NCBI GenBank assembly: GCA_945901085.1
Contig: CAMDJV010000010.1
Span: forward strand, 44,119 to 108,118
DNA: 64,000 nt
Reading direction: 5' to 3'
Source of the DNA: Rhodovarius crocodyli
GTDB taxonomy: Bacteria > Pseudomonadota > Alphaproteobacteria > Acetobacterales > Acetobacteraceae
Part shown: positions 54,049-63,999 of the stretch, piece after piece
Layout of the letters: each line of letters begins with the position of its first letter
How positions within the stretch are numbered: position 1 is the first letter of the stretch
Notes under the pieces: generated by a model
Told to the model about the DNA's origin: nothing
Database searches by the model: none
The model's input: the letters and a program-made list of their open reading frames with translations, nothing else
Translations under genes and position numbers: made by a program

Positions 54049-54098
54049 AGGCGGAAACACGAAGCGCGAGGGGGAACAAGATCGAGGGGCATTGCCCG
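54049..54098 (+). repeat. R2 repeat, truncated copy
   Basis: GGCGGAAACACGAAGCGCGA, GGGGGAACAAGATCGAGGGG and CATTGCCC match the left 50 bp of the element at 10740; the remainder is absent. The open frame leading into the GntR gene passes through this repeat and should not be taken as coding. Confidence 0.7.
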
Positions 54099-54171
54099 AA
54101 GATGCGGCTGGTGCGCGCTGCTCGCGCTGGTGAAGTGGCTGCCGCTCAGTTACAAAAGCGCTCCCTCCATC

Positions 54172-54930
54172 ATGGAAGCATGCGTGACCGCCAGGAAGGA
54201 TATCACCGCCCCCAGGCCGCGATACCGCCAGATCGCCGATGCATTGCGGGCGGAAATTCGCGGCGGGCAATACGCCATCGGCACCATGCTGCCGACCGAG
54301 ACAGAGCTTTGCGGGCGCTTTCAGGCCTCACGCCACACCATCCGTGAGGCGCTGCGGCTGGTTGAGGATGCAGGCCTCGTCGCCCGCCGCCAGGGCAGCG
54401 GCACCACCATCATCGCACATGATGATGCAGGCCGGCTGGTGCAGGATATTTCGCGCGTCGGCGGGCTGCTGCAATACCCTGATGAGACGCGGCTGAGCGT
54501 GCTGCGCGCCCAGGAATCGGTGCTTGATGATGAGAGTTCGGCACTCATGAACATGCCAGCGGGCGAGACCTGGCTGCGGGTCGAGGGCATCCGCCGGCTG
54601 CACGGCACCGCCCCGCCCATCTGCTTCACCACGCTGTTGCTGCCACCCGCATTCGCCGCCTTCGTGGAGGAGATCGGCCAGGAGCCCGGGCCGGTCTATG
54701 CCCTGCTCGAACGCCGCTTCGGGCTTCGCCTGGCCTCGGTGGATGTGGAGCTTTCCGCCGGCGGCGTGCCAGCGCCGCAGGCGGCGCTGCTGGAGGTCGA
54801 GGCCGGCGCGCCGGCGCTGATGATCCGCCGGCGATACATTGACGCAACGGGCCGGGTCTTCGAGGTCTCGCATAGCTGCCACCCGGCGCCGCGCTTCCAT
54901 TATCGCGCCACACTCAGGCGCGAAGTGTAA
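54172..54930 (+). CDS. GntR-family regulator (UTRA/HutC type)
   Basis: 252 residues from ATG 54172; GTG 54184, which has GGAAG upstream, is an alternative. The winged helix (PRYRQIADALRAEIRGGQYA, SRHTIREALRLVEDAGLVAR, RQGSGTTI) is followed by a UTRA effector domain (ETWLRVEGIRRLHGTAPPIC, ALMIRRRYIDATGRVFEVSH). It likely represses neighbouring catabolic genes until a small-molecule effector binds. It is convergent with, and overlaps by 17 bp, the CitE-like gene. Confidence 0.9.
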   Translation: MEACVTARKDITAPRPRYRQIADALRAEIRGGQYAIGTMLPTETELCGRFQASRHTIREALRLVEDAGLVARRQGSGTTIIAHDDAGRLVQDISRVGGLLQYPDETRLSVLRAQESVLDDESSALMNMPAGETWLRVEGIRRLHGTAPPICFTTLLLPPAFAAFVEEIGQEPGPVYALLERRFGLRLASVDVELSAGGVPAPQAALLEVEAGAPALMIRRRYIDATGRVFEVSHSCHPAPRFHYRATLRREV

Positions 54931-55807
54931 GCCCGATCCGTTCAGCCAGCGCGATGACCCGCTGCGCCCGTTCGACAATCGGATAATCCACGAACCGCCC
55001 CTCCACCTGAATCGAGGCGAGACCCGCAGCCTCGGCCTGGGCAAAGGCTGCGACAATGCGATGGGCGCGCGCCACTTCCGCCTCAGGGGGGGAATAAGCG
55101 GCATTGGCGATGGGCACCTGGTCGGGATGGATGCACAGACGGCCCTGGAAACCCAGCGCCACACCCCGGGCGCAGGATGCGCGGAAGGCCTCCATCTCGC
55201 GCAGTTCAATCCAGACCGTGTCGATCGGCGCTTCCAGCCCGGCGGCGCGGCTATGCAGCACCATCTGGGCCCGGGCGGGTTCCAGCACGGTCTCGGCAAG
55301 GTCCCAACTCATGCCGAGGTCGAGCGTATAGTCGCCCGCGCCGAAGCTGAAGCGCTTCACCCGCCCGCCCAGGGCCACGGCGCAGGCCATCAGCGCCGGC
55401 AATGCCGCCATGCCGCGCGCGGTTTCGATGATGGGCATCACCTCAATGCCGCGCTCGGGCAGCCCCTGGTCGCGTTCGAGGTCGCGCATCAGCCAATCCA
55501 CGGCGACAAGCTGGGCCGGCTCTTCCAGCTTGGGCAGCACCAGGCCATCCAATGGCTTGGAGACCACGGCCTGGATGTCACCGGGGCAGAATTCGGTATC
55601 GAAGCTATTGACCCGAACAAAGCCGCGGCAGGTGCGCGGCCGCTCGAGCGCCGCGCGCACCAAGGCCCGCGCGGCGACCTTGGCGGAGATCGCCACCGCA
55701 TCCTCAAGGTCGAGAATCGCGGCATCGGCGCCGGTGGTGAGCACCTTCTCGGCGCGTCGGGCATGGTCGCCTGGGGCGAAAAGGAAGCTGCGGCTGGGCG
55801 CGGTCAT
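54914..55807 (-). CDS. CitE/HpcH-like CoA-ester lyase
   Basis: 297 residues from ATG 55805-55807 with CGGAA upstream. CitE fold: FLFAPGDHARRAEKVLTTGA, AAILDLEDAVAISAK, MPIIETARGMAALPALM with the metal Glu, and FSFGAGDYTLDLGMSWDLAE with the metal Asp. It would cleave a malyl-CoA or citramalyl-CoA type thioester to an acetyl- or propionyl-CoA and a 2-oxo acid. It is divergent from the LLM monooxygenase. Confidence 0.9.
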   Translation of the reverse strand: MTAPSRSFLFAPGDHARRAEKVLTTGADAAILDLEDAVAISAKVAARALVRAALERPRTCRGFVRVNSFDTEFCPGDIQAVVSKPLDGLVLPKLEEPAQLVAVDWLMRDLERDQGLPERGIEVMPIIETARGMAALPALMACAVALGGRVKRFSFGAGDYTLDLGMSWDLAETVLEPARAQMVLHSRAAGLEAPIDTVWIELREMEAFRASCARGVALGFQGRLCIHPDQVPIANAAYSPPEAEVARAHRIVAAFAQAEAAGLASIQVEGRFVDYPIVERAQRVIALAERIGLTLRA

Positions 55808-55951
55808 CGCTTGGTTCCGTGGTGTGGGATTCGCTGATAGGCGGCGCGGGGCGGCTCGTCCAGGTAGATTTGTCCGTATGTTTGACACCCCACCAAACCC
55901 CGATCATGCTCCCCCCAACGCGCTGCACGATGCGCGATATGGAGCAACGCC

Positions 55952-56047
55952 ATGGATAGCCTGCCGCTCGACGTCACCACGCGCGCGCCGAACTCACGCC
56001 AATTCGCCGATGTCACCCTGGCGCTGACCGGAGCATTGAACGGCTGA
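55952..56047 (+). CDS. Possible 31-residue upstream ORF coupled to the monooxygenase
   Basis: ATG 55952 has a strong ribosome binding site (GGAG at 7-base spacing). The frame MDSLPLDVTTRAPNSRQFAD plus 11 residues ends with TGA whose last base is the A of the monooxygenase ATG. The monooxygenase itself has no good ribosome binding site of its own. This could be a leader peptide for translational coupling or the remnant of a lost gene. It has no recognisable domain. Confidence 0.4.
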   Translation: MDSLPLDVTTRAPNSRQFADVTLALTGALNG

Positions 56048-57429
56048 TGCCCCCCCGCAACGACATGGCCATGGTGGCCTTCCTGCAGGCACAGAATTGC
56101 TCGAACTACCCAGGCTCCTGGCGGCATCCTGAAACCGTGCAGGATTTCCTGAAGCCGCAATACTACCAGCGCATCGCCCGCACGCTGGAGGATGGCCGCT
56201 TCCACCTCGCCTTCTTCGATGACCGCCTGGCCCTGCCCGACATTCTCGGCCACGACCATGCCGAGGCCGTGCGCAACGGCATCCGCGTGGTCAAGCTGGA
56301 CCTGATCTCCATCCTGACCGCCATGGGCCTGGCCACGGAAAAGCTCGGCCTCGGGGGCACCTATTCCACCACTTATTACGAGCCCTATCACGTCGCCCGC
56401 GTCTTCGCGACGCTGGACCATATGCTGGGCGGGCGCGTGGCCTGGAATGTCGTCACTTCGCTGAATGACAGCGAGGCGCATAATATGGGCCGCGCCGAAC
56501 ATCCCGAGCACGACCTGCGCTACGACCGGGCCGAGGAATTCATGCAGATCGTCCTCAGCCAATGGGATGCCTGGGGCGATGATGCCATTATCAATGACCG
56601 CGAAAGCGGCATCTTCGCCGATCCGGCCAAGGTCAAGCGGCTGAACTTCGAGGGGCGCTGGTATAAGAGCCAGGGCACCTTCACCGTGCCACGCACGCCG
56701 CAAGGCCGCCCGGTGCTGATCCAGGCCGGCCAGAGCGGCCGCGGCCGCATTTTCGCGGCGAATTGGGGCGACCTGATCTTCGTCATCTACCCCAATCTCA
56801 AGGCGGGGCAGAAGGTCTATGCCGAATTCAAGGCGCAGGTCGCAGCTTCGGGCCGTGACCCCGACACCGTGCGTGTCTGTCCGGCCGTCTATGCCATCAT
56901 CGGCAATAGCGAGGATGAGGCGGCGGAGAAGCGGGCGCTAATCGAGAGCCTGGCCAAGCCTATCGACGGGCTCGCCCTGCTATCGGAGGTGCTGAATTAT
57001 GACTTCGCCTCCAAGGGAATGGATGAAGCCTTCACCGATGAGGAACTGGCCGGTATCAAGGGCTTGCAGGCCATCCGTGACCGTGTCGTCGCAGGCTCGG
57101 GCAAGCAGAACCCCACCCTCGCCGATTTCGTCAGCATCAGCGGCCGCGGCACCATCCGCGAATTCCCCTGCTTCAGCGGCACCGCCAAACGCGTCGCTGA
57201 GGAAATGCATCATTGGTATGAGGCCCGCGCCTGCGACGGCTTCGTCCTCGCTGCCACCCATATGCCCGGCTCCTATGAGGATTTTTGCCGGCTGGTGGTG
57301 CCGGAACTGCAACGCCGCGGCGTCTTCCGGCGCGAATTCACCGGCACGACACTGCGCGAAAACCTTGGCCTGCCGCGCGCAAAACCCTTCGACTGGCAAA
57401 GGACGCCGCAGCAGGGAGCAAGCGCATGA
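56047..57429 (+). CDS. LLM-class flavin-dependent monooxygenase (NtaA/DszA branch)
   Basis: 460 residues, a typical length. NtaA/SnaA/DszA features are NYPGSWRHPETVQDFLKPQY, the flavin-side GLGGTYSTTYYEPYHVARVF, GGRVAWNVVTSLNDSEAHNM, and VLIQAGQSGRGRIFAANWGD. These enzymes use FMNH2 from a separate reductase to oxidise aminopolycarboxylates, sulfur heterocycles and similar compounds. No flavin reductase gene is nearby, so it would use one encoded elsewhere. Confidence 0.92.
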   Translation: MPPRNDMAMVAFLQAQNCSNYPGSWRHPETVQDFLKPQYYQRIARTLEDGRFHLAFFDDRLALPDILGHDHAEAVRNGIRVVKLDLISILTAMGLATEKLGLGGTYSTTYYEPYHVARVFATLDHMLGGRVAWNVVTSLNDSEAHNMGRAEHPEHDLRYDRAEEFMQIVLSQWDAWGDDAIINDRESGIFADPAKVKRLNFEGRWYKSQGTFTVPRTPQGRPVLIQAGQSGRGRIFAANWGDLIFVIYPNLKAGQKVYAEFKAQVAASGRDPDTVRVCPAVYAIIGNSEDEAAEKRALIESLAKPIDGLALLSEVLNYDFASKGMDEAFTDEELAGIKGLQAIRDRVVAGSGKQNPTLADFVSISGRGTIREFPCFSGTAKRVAEEMHHWYEARACDGFVLAATHMPGSYEDFCRLVVPELQRRGVFRREFTGTTLRENLGLPRAKPFDWQRTPQQGASA

Positions 57430-57464
57430 GCCTACCCCGCCGCGCCTAAGCAGCGCCCCCTGCC

Positions 57465-59075
57465 CTAGCTTGCGCGGATCATCTCCGCCGCCCGCTCGGC
57501 AGTCATCAGCACGGCCGGGTGGATGTTGGAGGAGGGCATGAGCGGAAACACCGAGGCATCCACAACCCGCAGCCCCTCCACCCCGCGCAGCCGCAGCTGC
57601 GTGTCCAGCGGTGCATGGTCATCGCTGCCCATGCGGACGGTGCCGCAAGGGTGATAGACGGTGGTGCCGGCCTCACGCAGATAGGCGAGGGTGGCGGCGT
57701 CATCCTCCACATGGCGGCCAGGCGCCAATTCCTCCTCGATCAGCCCTGCGAAGGGCTTGGTGGCGGCGATGCGGCGCGCAAGCTTCGCAGCCTCCAGCAT
57801 CACCCGCACATCATTCGGATGCGTCAGGTAATTGGCCTCGATGCGCGGCTTATCCTCAACGCGGGCGCTGCGCAGGGTGATCTGGCCGCGGCTATCGGGG
57901 CGGCACTGGCAGAAATTGAAGGTGAAGCCCGGCTGCTTGTGCAACGCCGCTGCCGAGACGCCCTTGGGCGCATCGAGTGAATAGTTCACGAATTGGAACT
58001 GCACCTCCGGCTCCTCCGAGCCAGGCAGCACGCGCGCAAACAGGCTCGCTTCCGAGGCGCCTATGGTCATATGCCCACGCCGGCCCAGCGCCCATTCCAG
58101 GCCCATCTTCGCCATCTTCAGCGGGTTGGCCATGGTCTCGTTCAGCGTATCGGCCGGCTTGGTGCGATAGGCGTAGCGCACCAGCATATGGTCCTGCAGG
58201 TTCTGGCCGATCTGGGGCGAATGCACCCGCGTTTCGATACCCAGCCCCTGCAGCGCCGCCCCATCACCAATGCCCGAGAGCATGAGCATTTTGGGGCTCT
58301 CGATCGCACCGGAGGAGAGGATGACCTCCCGCCGGGCGCGATGGGTCTCCTCCACCCCATCGGCGCGGCGAACAACGACCCCAACGCAGCGCTGCCCCTC
58401 AAACACCAGCCGCACACCAAGGCGCTCGGTCTCCACGCGCAGATTGCTCCGCTTCAGCGCGGGGCGCAGATAGGCCACGGCCGGGCTCCAGCGCCTGCCC
58501 TTATGGACGTTGAGCTGGTTGGGGGCGACGCCCTCAAACCACTCGCCATTATTGTCGGCATTGCGGGGGAAGCCCAGCGCCTCGCAGGTCTCAACGAAGG
58601 CGCGACAGCCCGGCGTGGGGCTTGGCACCTCGGCAATCTGCATCGGGCCGTCCTGGCCACGCAGCGGGCTCGCCGGGCCGTTGAAGGTTTCGAGTTTACG
58701 AAAGGCGGGCAGGCACTCATCATAGGACCAGCCGCGCGCGCCGGATTGCGCCCAGCGGTCATAATCACGCGGTGAGCCGCGCAGAAAGACCAGCCCGTTC
58801 ACACTGCCCGAGCCGCCGATGACCCGCCCGCGCGGCCAATAGATCTGGCGATCATTGAGTTCGGGCTCAGGCTCGGTCTGGTAATTCCAATCGAATTTCT
58901 TGGTGACGTAGAGCTTGGCGAAGCCCATGGGGATGTGAATCCAGGGGTTGCGGTCCCAGGGTCCGGCCTCCAGCAGCGTCACCGCCGTCGCCGGGTCTTC
59001 GGAGAGGCGGGCAGCCAGGACGCAGCCGGCCGAGCCGCCGCCGAGGATCACATAGTCGGCTACGAGCTCGCTCAT
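57465..59075 (-). CDS. GMC-family oxidoreductase (choline dehydrogenase-like)
   Basis: 536 residues, standard length. FAD motif DYVILGGGSAGCVLAARLSE, GMC signature 1 IGGSGSVNGLVFLRGSPRDY and signature 2 ILSSGAIESPKMLMLSGIGD; the C-terminal catalytic region has VYHPCGTVRMGSDDHAPLD and SSNIHPAVLM. It oxidises an alcohol to an aldehyde. No betaine-aldehyde dehydrogenase is adjacent, so choline is only one possibility. It is convergent with the LLM gene, 35 bp apart. Confidence 0.93.
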   Translation of the reverse strand: MSELVADYVILGGGSAGCVLAARLSEDPATAVTLLEAGPWDRNPWIHIPMGFAKLYVTKKFDWNYQTEPEPELNDRQIYWPRGRVIGGSGSVNGLVFLRGSPRDYDRWAQSGARGWSYDECLPAFRKLETFNGPASPLRGQDGPMQIAEVPSPTPGCRAFVETCEALGFPRNADNNGEWFEGVAPNQLNVHKGRRWSPAVAYLRPALKRSNLRVETERLGVRLVFEGQRCVGVVVRRADGVEETHRARREVILSSGAIESPKMLMLSGIGDGAALQGLGIETRVHSPQIGQNLQDHMLVRYAYRTKPADTLNETMANPLKMAKMGLEWALGRRGHMTIGASEASLFARVLPGSEEPEVQFQFVNYSLDAPKGVSAAALHKQPGFTFNFCQCRPDSRGQITLRSARVEDKPRIEANYLTHPNDVRVMLEAAKLARRIAATKPFAGLIEEELAPGRHVEDDAATLAYLREAGTTVYHPCGTVRMGSDDHAPLDTQLRLRGVEGLRVVDASVFPLMPSSNIHPAVLMTAERAAEMIRAS

Positions 59076-59244
59076 CGGGTAGCCTCAGCCATCGCGCGTT
59101 TCCCCTGGTGTCGTCCGTCAATGCTACAATGTCGTGGTGGAAAATTGGAACCATCACGACAGCCCTATTCCCGAAGACCGGCTGCCTCGGCGATAGGACG
59201 AAGACTGCACCGGGCTCGCGGGGGGTTCTGCTCCCTTCTCGGGC

Positions 59245-62200
59245 TCACTCGCCTGCCGCCTCCACCGCGGCATTGCGTGCCGGCGCCGCCTCCCCCGCCC
59301 GCCGGGCGCGGAACATGCGCAGCACAAGGACGAAGAACAGGGGCACGAACAGCACGGCCAGCACCGTGCCAGCGACGACACCGCCGATCACGCCGATGCC
59401 GATCGCATTCTGCGCGCCCGAGCCCGCGCCGGTGGCTATGGCCAGCGGCACCACGCCCAAGGTGAAGGCGAGCGAGGTCATGATGATCGGGCGCAGCCGC
59501 TGGCGCGCGGCCTCCTCCGCCGCCTCGATCAAGGAAAGACCACGGTTGAACCCCTCGCGGGCGAATTCAACGATCAGAATGGCGTTCTTGGCGGTCAACC
59601 CTATCGTCGCCAGCAGGCCGACCTGGAAATACACGTCATTGGCCTTGCCGCCAAAGAGGGTGGCGAGCACCGCCCCCAGCACGCCCAGCGGCACCGCCAG
59701 CAAGACGGCGGTGGGGATCGACCAGCTTTCGTAAAGTGCTGCGAGACACAGGAACACCACCATCAGCGACAGCGCGTAGAGTGCCGGCGCCTGCCCCGCG
59801 GATTGCCGCTCCTGGAACGAGATACCGCTCCACTCAAAGCCAAAGCCCGCAGGCAATTGCCCCGCCAGCCGCACCATCTCGTCCATCGCCTGGCCACTGG
59901 TGAAGCCTGCGGCCGGCTGGCCCTGAATCTCGCGCGACGCGATGCCGTTGAAACGTTCCAGCCGCGGCGAGCCAAAGCCCCATTCGGTGCGGCCGAAAGC
60001 CGAGAAAGGCACCATCTGCCCCTGGGCGTTGCGCACGAACCATTTATCGAGGTCGCCGGGGGTCATCCGCGATTCCTGATTGCCCTGCATGAAGACGCGC
60101 TTGACCCGCCCGCGATCCATGAAGTCATTGACGTAGGTGGCACCCCAGGCCGTGGCCAGGGTGGTATTGATCTCGGTGACGGAGAGGCCCAGGGCGCTGG
60201 CGCGTTCCCAATCCACGATCAGGCGAAACTGCGCTTCGTCATTGAGGCCATTGGCCCGCACCCGCGTCAGCACCGGGCTTTCATTGGCCAGGCGCAGCAA
60301 CTGGTCACGTGCCGCCATCAGCGCGTTATGGCCCAGGCCGCCGCGGTCCAGCAGTTGGAAGGAGAAGCCGGTGGCATTGCCCAGTTCACGCACGGCGGGC
60401 GGTGAGGAGGCGATGATCAGCGCGTCCTGATAGCCGCCGAAACGCGCATTGATCCGCGCCGTCAGCGCCGAGACACTGTTTTGGCCCCCCTTTCGCGCGT
60501 CCCAGTCGCGCAGGGTGATGAAGCCCAGGCCGGAATTCTGGCCACGGCCGCCAAAGCTGAAACCATTGATCGCGAAGAAATTATCGACCGCGGCGGCCTC
60601 CTCCTCGCGCAGGTAGCGGCCCAATTCGTTCAGCGCGCGCTGCGTGCGGTCGGCGGTCGCCCCCGGCGGGGCGGTCACCTGCGCGAAGGCAATGCCCTGG
60701 TCCTCATTGGGCAGGAAGCCGCCGGGCACGCGCAGGAAGGCATAGCCCAGGGCACCGAGCAGCGCGACATAGATCAGCATCATCCGCGCCGGCCGGCGCA
60801 TGCTGGCGCGCACGCTGCTGACATAGCCGCCCGTGATCCGGTCGAAGCCTCGGTTGAACCAGCCGAAGAAGCCGCGCGTGCCCTGGCCGGGCTTATGCGG
60901 CCGCAGCATGGTGGCGCAGAGCACCGGGGTAAAAAACAGCGCCACCAGCACCGAGAGGCTCATGGCGGTGGCGATGGTCACCGAGAATTGCCGATAGATC
61001 ACCCCCACAGACCCGCCGAAGAAGGCCATCGGCAAGAACACCGCCGAGAGCACAAGCGCGATGCCGATCAGCGCGCCGGTGATCTGATCCATCGATTTGC
61101 GCGTGGCCTCCAGCGGCGAGAGATGCTCCTCCGCCATCACGCGCTCGACATTCTCGACCACCACGATCGCGTCATCCACCAGCAGGCCGATGGCCAGCAC
61201 CAGGCCAAACAAGGTGAGGGTGTTAATGCTGAAGCCGAGCGCCTGCAGCACCGCGAAAGTGCCCAGCAGCACCACCGGAATGGCCATGGTGGGTATCAGC
61301 GTGGCGCGGAGGTTCTGCAGGAACAGGAACATCACCACGAAGACCAGCGCCACCGCTTCCAGCAGCGTCGTGATCACGCTCTTGATGGAGCGCTGCACGA
61401 AGGGTGTGGTGTCCTGCAGATAAGCAACTTCGAGCCCGGGCGGGAAGTTCGGGCGCAGCCGTTCCACAGTGGCGCGGACGGCGGCCGCGGTGTCCAGCGC
61501 ATTGGCACCGCTGGCCAGCCGGATGCCGATGCCGCTGGCCGGGCGGCCATCGAGCAGGGTGGTGATGGCGTAATTCTCGCCGCCAATGGCAATCTGCGCC
61601 ACGTCACGCAGGCGCACCTGCGAGCCATCGGCGCGAACCCGCATCAGGATGGCGCCGAATTCCTCCACGCTCTGCAGATAGGAGGGTCCGATGATGGTGG
61701 CATTCAATTGCTGACCCGGCAGGGCCGGCAAACCACCCATCTCGCCGCTCGAGACCTGCACATTCTGCGCCCGCACCGCCGCCGCCACATCAGAGGGCGT
61801 CAGCCCGAAATTGATCAGCTTCGCCGGATCCAGCCAGATCCGCATGGCATATTGCGCGCCAAAAATCTGGAAATCGCCCACGCCTGGGCTGCGGCTGATC
61901 GGGTCCTGCAGGTTGGATACGAGATAGTCGGAGATGTCGAGGCGTTCCATCCGGCCATCTGCCGAGACGAAGCCTACCACCAGCAGGTAATTGCCGGAGG
62001 ATTTCACCACACGGATGCCCTGCTGCTGCACCGTCAGCGGCAGGCGCGGCACCGCCAATTGGACGCGGTTTTGCACCTGCACCTGGGCGGTATCGGAATT
62101 GGTGCCTGGTGCGAAGGCCAGCTGGATGCGGGCCTGGCCATCCTTGGTCGTCTGGCTGTCGAAGAAGAGCAGATTGTCGATGGCGCTGAGTTGCTGCTCG

Positions 62201-62394
62201 ATGATCTGCACCACAGTCGTCTGCACAGTCTCCGCCGAGGCGCCGGGATAGCTGACATTGATGGAGATGGCCGGGGGCGCGATGGCCGGGTATTGCGAGA
62301 CGGCCATGCTGCGCAATGCCAGCAGCCCGGCCAGCATCATGCAAATCGCGATGACCCAGGCGAAGACTGGGCGATCGATGAAGAAACGGGCCAC
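59245..62394 (-). CDS. RND multidrug efflux permease (HAE1 family)
   Basis: 1049 residues, full length for AcrB/MexB-type pumps. It opens [20 protein letters not shown]; the proton-relay Asp pair is in [20 protein letters not shown], the Lys in [17 protein letters not shown]. Twelve membrane segments and two large periplasmic loops are expected. It works as an inner-membrane trimer with the adaptor at 62404 and an outer-membrane channel; no channel gene follows in this window. It starts 9 bp after the adaptor stop. Confidence 0.96.
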   Translation of the reverse strand: MARFFIDRPVFAWVIAICMMLAGLLALRSMAVSQYPAIAPPAISINVSYPGASAETVQTTVVQIIEQQLSAIDNLLFFDSQTTKDGQARIQLAFAPGTNSDTAQVQVQNRVQLAVPRLPLTVQQQGIRVVKSSGNYLLVVGFVSADGRMERLDISDYLVSNLQDPISRSPGVGDFQIFGAQYAMRIWLDPAKLINFGLTPSDVAAAVRAQNVQVSSGEMGGLPALPGQQLNATIIGPSYLQSVEEFGAILMRVRADGSQVRLRDVAQIAIGGENYAITTLLDGRPASGIGIRLASGANALDTAAAVRATVERLRPNFPPGLEVAYLQDTTPFVQRSIKSVITTLLEAVALVFVVMFLFLQNLRATLIPTMAIPVVLLGTFAVLQALGFSINTLTLFGLVLAIGLLVDDAIVVVENVERVMAEEHLSPLEATRKSMDQITGALIGIALVLSAVFLPMAFFGGSVGVIYRQFSVTIATAMSLSVLVALFFTPVLCATMLRPHKPGQGTRGFFGWFNRGFDRITGGYVSSVRASMRRPARMMLIYVALLGALGYAFLRVPGGFLPNEDQGIAFAQVTAPPGATADRTQRALNELGRYLREEEAAAVDNFFAINGFSFGGRGQNSGLGFITLRDWDARKGGQNSVSALTARINARFGGYQDALIIASSPPAVRELGNATGFSFQLLDRGGLGHNALMAARDQLLRLANESPVLTRVRANGLNDEAQFRLIVDWERASALGLSVTEINTTLATAWGATYVNDFMDRGRVKRVFMQGNQESRMTPGDLDKWFVRNAQGQMVPFSAFGRTEWGFGSPRLERFNGIASREIQGQPAAGFTSGQAMDEMVRLAGQLPAGFGFEWSGISFQERQSAGQAPALYALSLMVVFLCLAALYESWSIPTAVLLAVPLGVLGAVLATLFGGKANDVYFQVGLLATIGLTAKNAILIVEFAREGFNRGLSLIEAAEEAARQRLRPIIMTSLAFTLGVVPLAIATGAGSGAQNAIGIGVIGGVVAGTVLAVLFVPLFFVLVLRMFRARRAGEAAPARNAAVEAAGE

Positions 62395-62403
62395 GGCGCG
62401 GTC

Positions 62404-63624
62404 CTAGCTCGCGACCCGCGCGGGGGCGCGCTCGCTTGGCTGCACCCGGGTACCGGCACGCACGCGCTGCAAGCCCTCAATGATCACCCGATCGCCAGGG
62501 GCCACCCCTTCGGTCACCAGCCAGTCATTGCCGATGACGCGGCTGGCGCGCAGGACGCGGCTTTCCACCACCCCTTCGGCATTCACCACAAAGACCATGG
62601 GCTCGCCGCGCGGCGTGCGCATCACCGCACGCTGTGGCACGAGCAGGGCGCGGTCAGTCACCCCTTCCTCAATGCGGGCGCGGACGAACATGCCCGGCAG
62701 CAACAGCTGGTCCGGATTGGCGAAAACCGCGCGGATGGTGACCGAGCCGGTGCCCTGGTCCACAATCACCTCGGAGAACTGGATTTCGCCGGCATGGGGA
62801 TATTCGGAGCCGTCCTCGAGCAAAAGCCGCGCCACCACCCGGTCGGCCGAGGGGCGGCGCAGCGCGCCGCTGGCAACGTCGCGCCGGTGCTGCAGCAGCA
62901 CAGCGCTGGGCTGCGTGATGTCCACCAGCATCGGGTCAAGCTGGGTGACGGAGACAAGGGCGGTGGGCTGATTGGCGGTGACAAGCGCGCCCGGCGTCAC
63001 ATTCGAGCGGTTCGTGCGTCCGGAGATTGGTGATACGACGCGGGTATAGCTCAGATCGATCCGCGCGGTTTCGAGTGCTGCGCGGGTGGACAGAATATCC
63101 GCCTGGGCCTGGCGCAGCGTCGCCTCGGCGTTTTCCAGGTTCTGCTCGCTCACCACCTGCGACCGCGCGAGGGAGCGCAGACGGTTGGCCGTGCTCAATG
63201 CCAGGCGCTCGGTCGCTTCGATGCGCACCAGCGCCGCCTCGGCGCGCCGCTGCGCGGCCTCGAAGGGTGCGGGATCGATCTGGAACAGGGGCTGGCCGGC
63301 CCGGACGGCCTCACCCTCGTTGAAGAGGCGCTCGCGCAGCACGCCGCCGACCTGGGGGCGAATCTCGGCCACCCGGAAGGGTGCGGTGCGCCCGGGAAGC
63401 ACGGAGCTGACCGGGATTTCCCGGCGCTCGAGGGTTTGCACGGTCACGGCGATGACTGGCGAAACGGGTTGCGGGGGACTGGCTGCGGCGCGGCTTGGCT
63501 GATCGTCACAGCCGGAAGTGGCGGTGAGCACCAAGCAAAATGCCAAAAGCCGGCCTGCCCAGCCCCGCGACAGGCAAAAAGACGCTGCGCCAGGCTGCAC
63601 CATCGCGCGAGATTGTCTGGTCAT
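62404..63624 (-). CDS. RND efflux periplasmic adaptor (MFP) lipoprotein
   Basis: 406 residues; AGAGG lies just upstream of ATG 63622-63624. The signal ends in a lipobox (VLTATSGC), so it is a lipid-anchored adaptor like AcrA. Barrel-sandwich hybrid (VLPGRTAPFRVAEIRPQVGG), a coiled-coil hairpin (about 125-190) and beta-barrel domains follow. First gene of the pump operon; its promoter lies in 63625-63720. Confidence 0.95.
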   Translation of the reverse strand: MTRQSRAMVQPGAASFCLSRGWAGRLLAFCLVLTATSGCDDQPSRAAASPPQPVSPVIAVTVQTLERREIPVSSVLPGRTAPFRVAEIRPQVGGVLRERLFNEGEAVRAGQPLFQIDPAPFEAAQRRAEAALVRIEATERLALSTANRLRSLARSQVVSEQNLENAEATLRQAQADILSTRAALETARIDLSYTRVVSPISGRTNRSNVTPGALVTANQPTALVSVTQLDPMLVDITQPSAVLLQHRRDVASGALRRPSADRVVARLLLEDGSEYPHAGEIQFSEVIVDQGTGSVTIRAVFANPDQLLLPGMFVRARIEEGVTDRALLVPQRAVMRTPRGEPMVFVVNAEGVVESRVLRASRVIGNDWLVTEGVAPGDRVIIEGLQRVRAGTRVQPSERAPARVAS

Positions 63625-63647
63625 GAAGCCTCTTTTGCAGCCATTCG

Positions 63648-63697
63648 TTTCGCAAGCAGCACCATGTGTTTAAGATTTCGTCAAACTGCAAGCGAAA
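63648..63697. promoter_or_regulatory. Candidate operator upstream of the RND operon
   Basis: TTTCGCAAGCAG (63648-63659) and CTGCAAGCGAAA (63686-63697) form an inverted pair matching at 10 of 12 positions (TTTCGC..GCAG), 24-73 bp upstream of the adaptor start. The position suits a repressor site. No regulator gene is adjacent inside the window. Evidence is the symmetry alone. Confidence 0.35.
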
Positions 63698-63909
63698 TTT
63701 CTGAGTGAATCAGTCGGATTGGCACGGAACCTCCCATGCCTGCCTCGGACTTGTGCGACGGCGGCTGCGAAGGGGATGCCGCTGCCTGTTTTAGAGATCG
63801 CCCAATGCTACGTCAAAACATACGGAATCTTCATGCCATTCGTCGCCGGCCAGATCGTGTCCCATCCCGTGGTGTACGAGCGATGACCTCAGCGGGTTGA
63901 GCCGCCGCG

Positions 63910-63999
63910 TCAGTCGGCCACTGCTGACAGGCTTACGGGCGAAGTATCGCTGATGGCGCTGATGGTTTCCAGTGTCATATAGCGAGCGCGCTGTGTGGC
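63910..63999 (-). CDS. Possible 3' end of a leftward gene entering from the right edge
   Basis: One minus-strand frame is open from the window edge to TGA at 63910-63912 and reads ATQRARYMTLETISAISDTS then PVSLSAVAD. The 30 codons are too few to identify a family. The remaining 63698-63909 shows no gene and no clear hairpin. Confidence 0.2.
   Translation of the reverse strand, partial: ATQRARYMTLETISAISDTSPVSLSAVAD

Noticed and set aside
54025..54171. N-terminal extension of the GntR regulator
   Set aside because: The extension reads through an R2 repeat fragment and has no similarity to GntR proteins; the DNA-binding domain begins after ATG 54172.
60481..63033. An 850-codon open frame on the plus strand opposite the RND pump genes
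   Set aside because: Same shadow effect; the minus strand encodes a complete pump and adaptor, and the shadow has His/Gln/Gly-rich composition typical of antisense reading.
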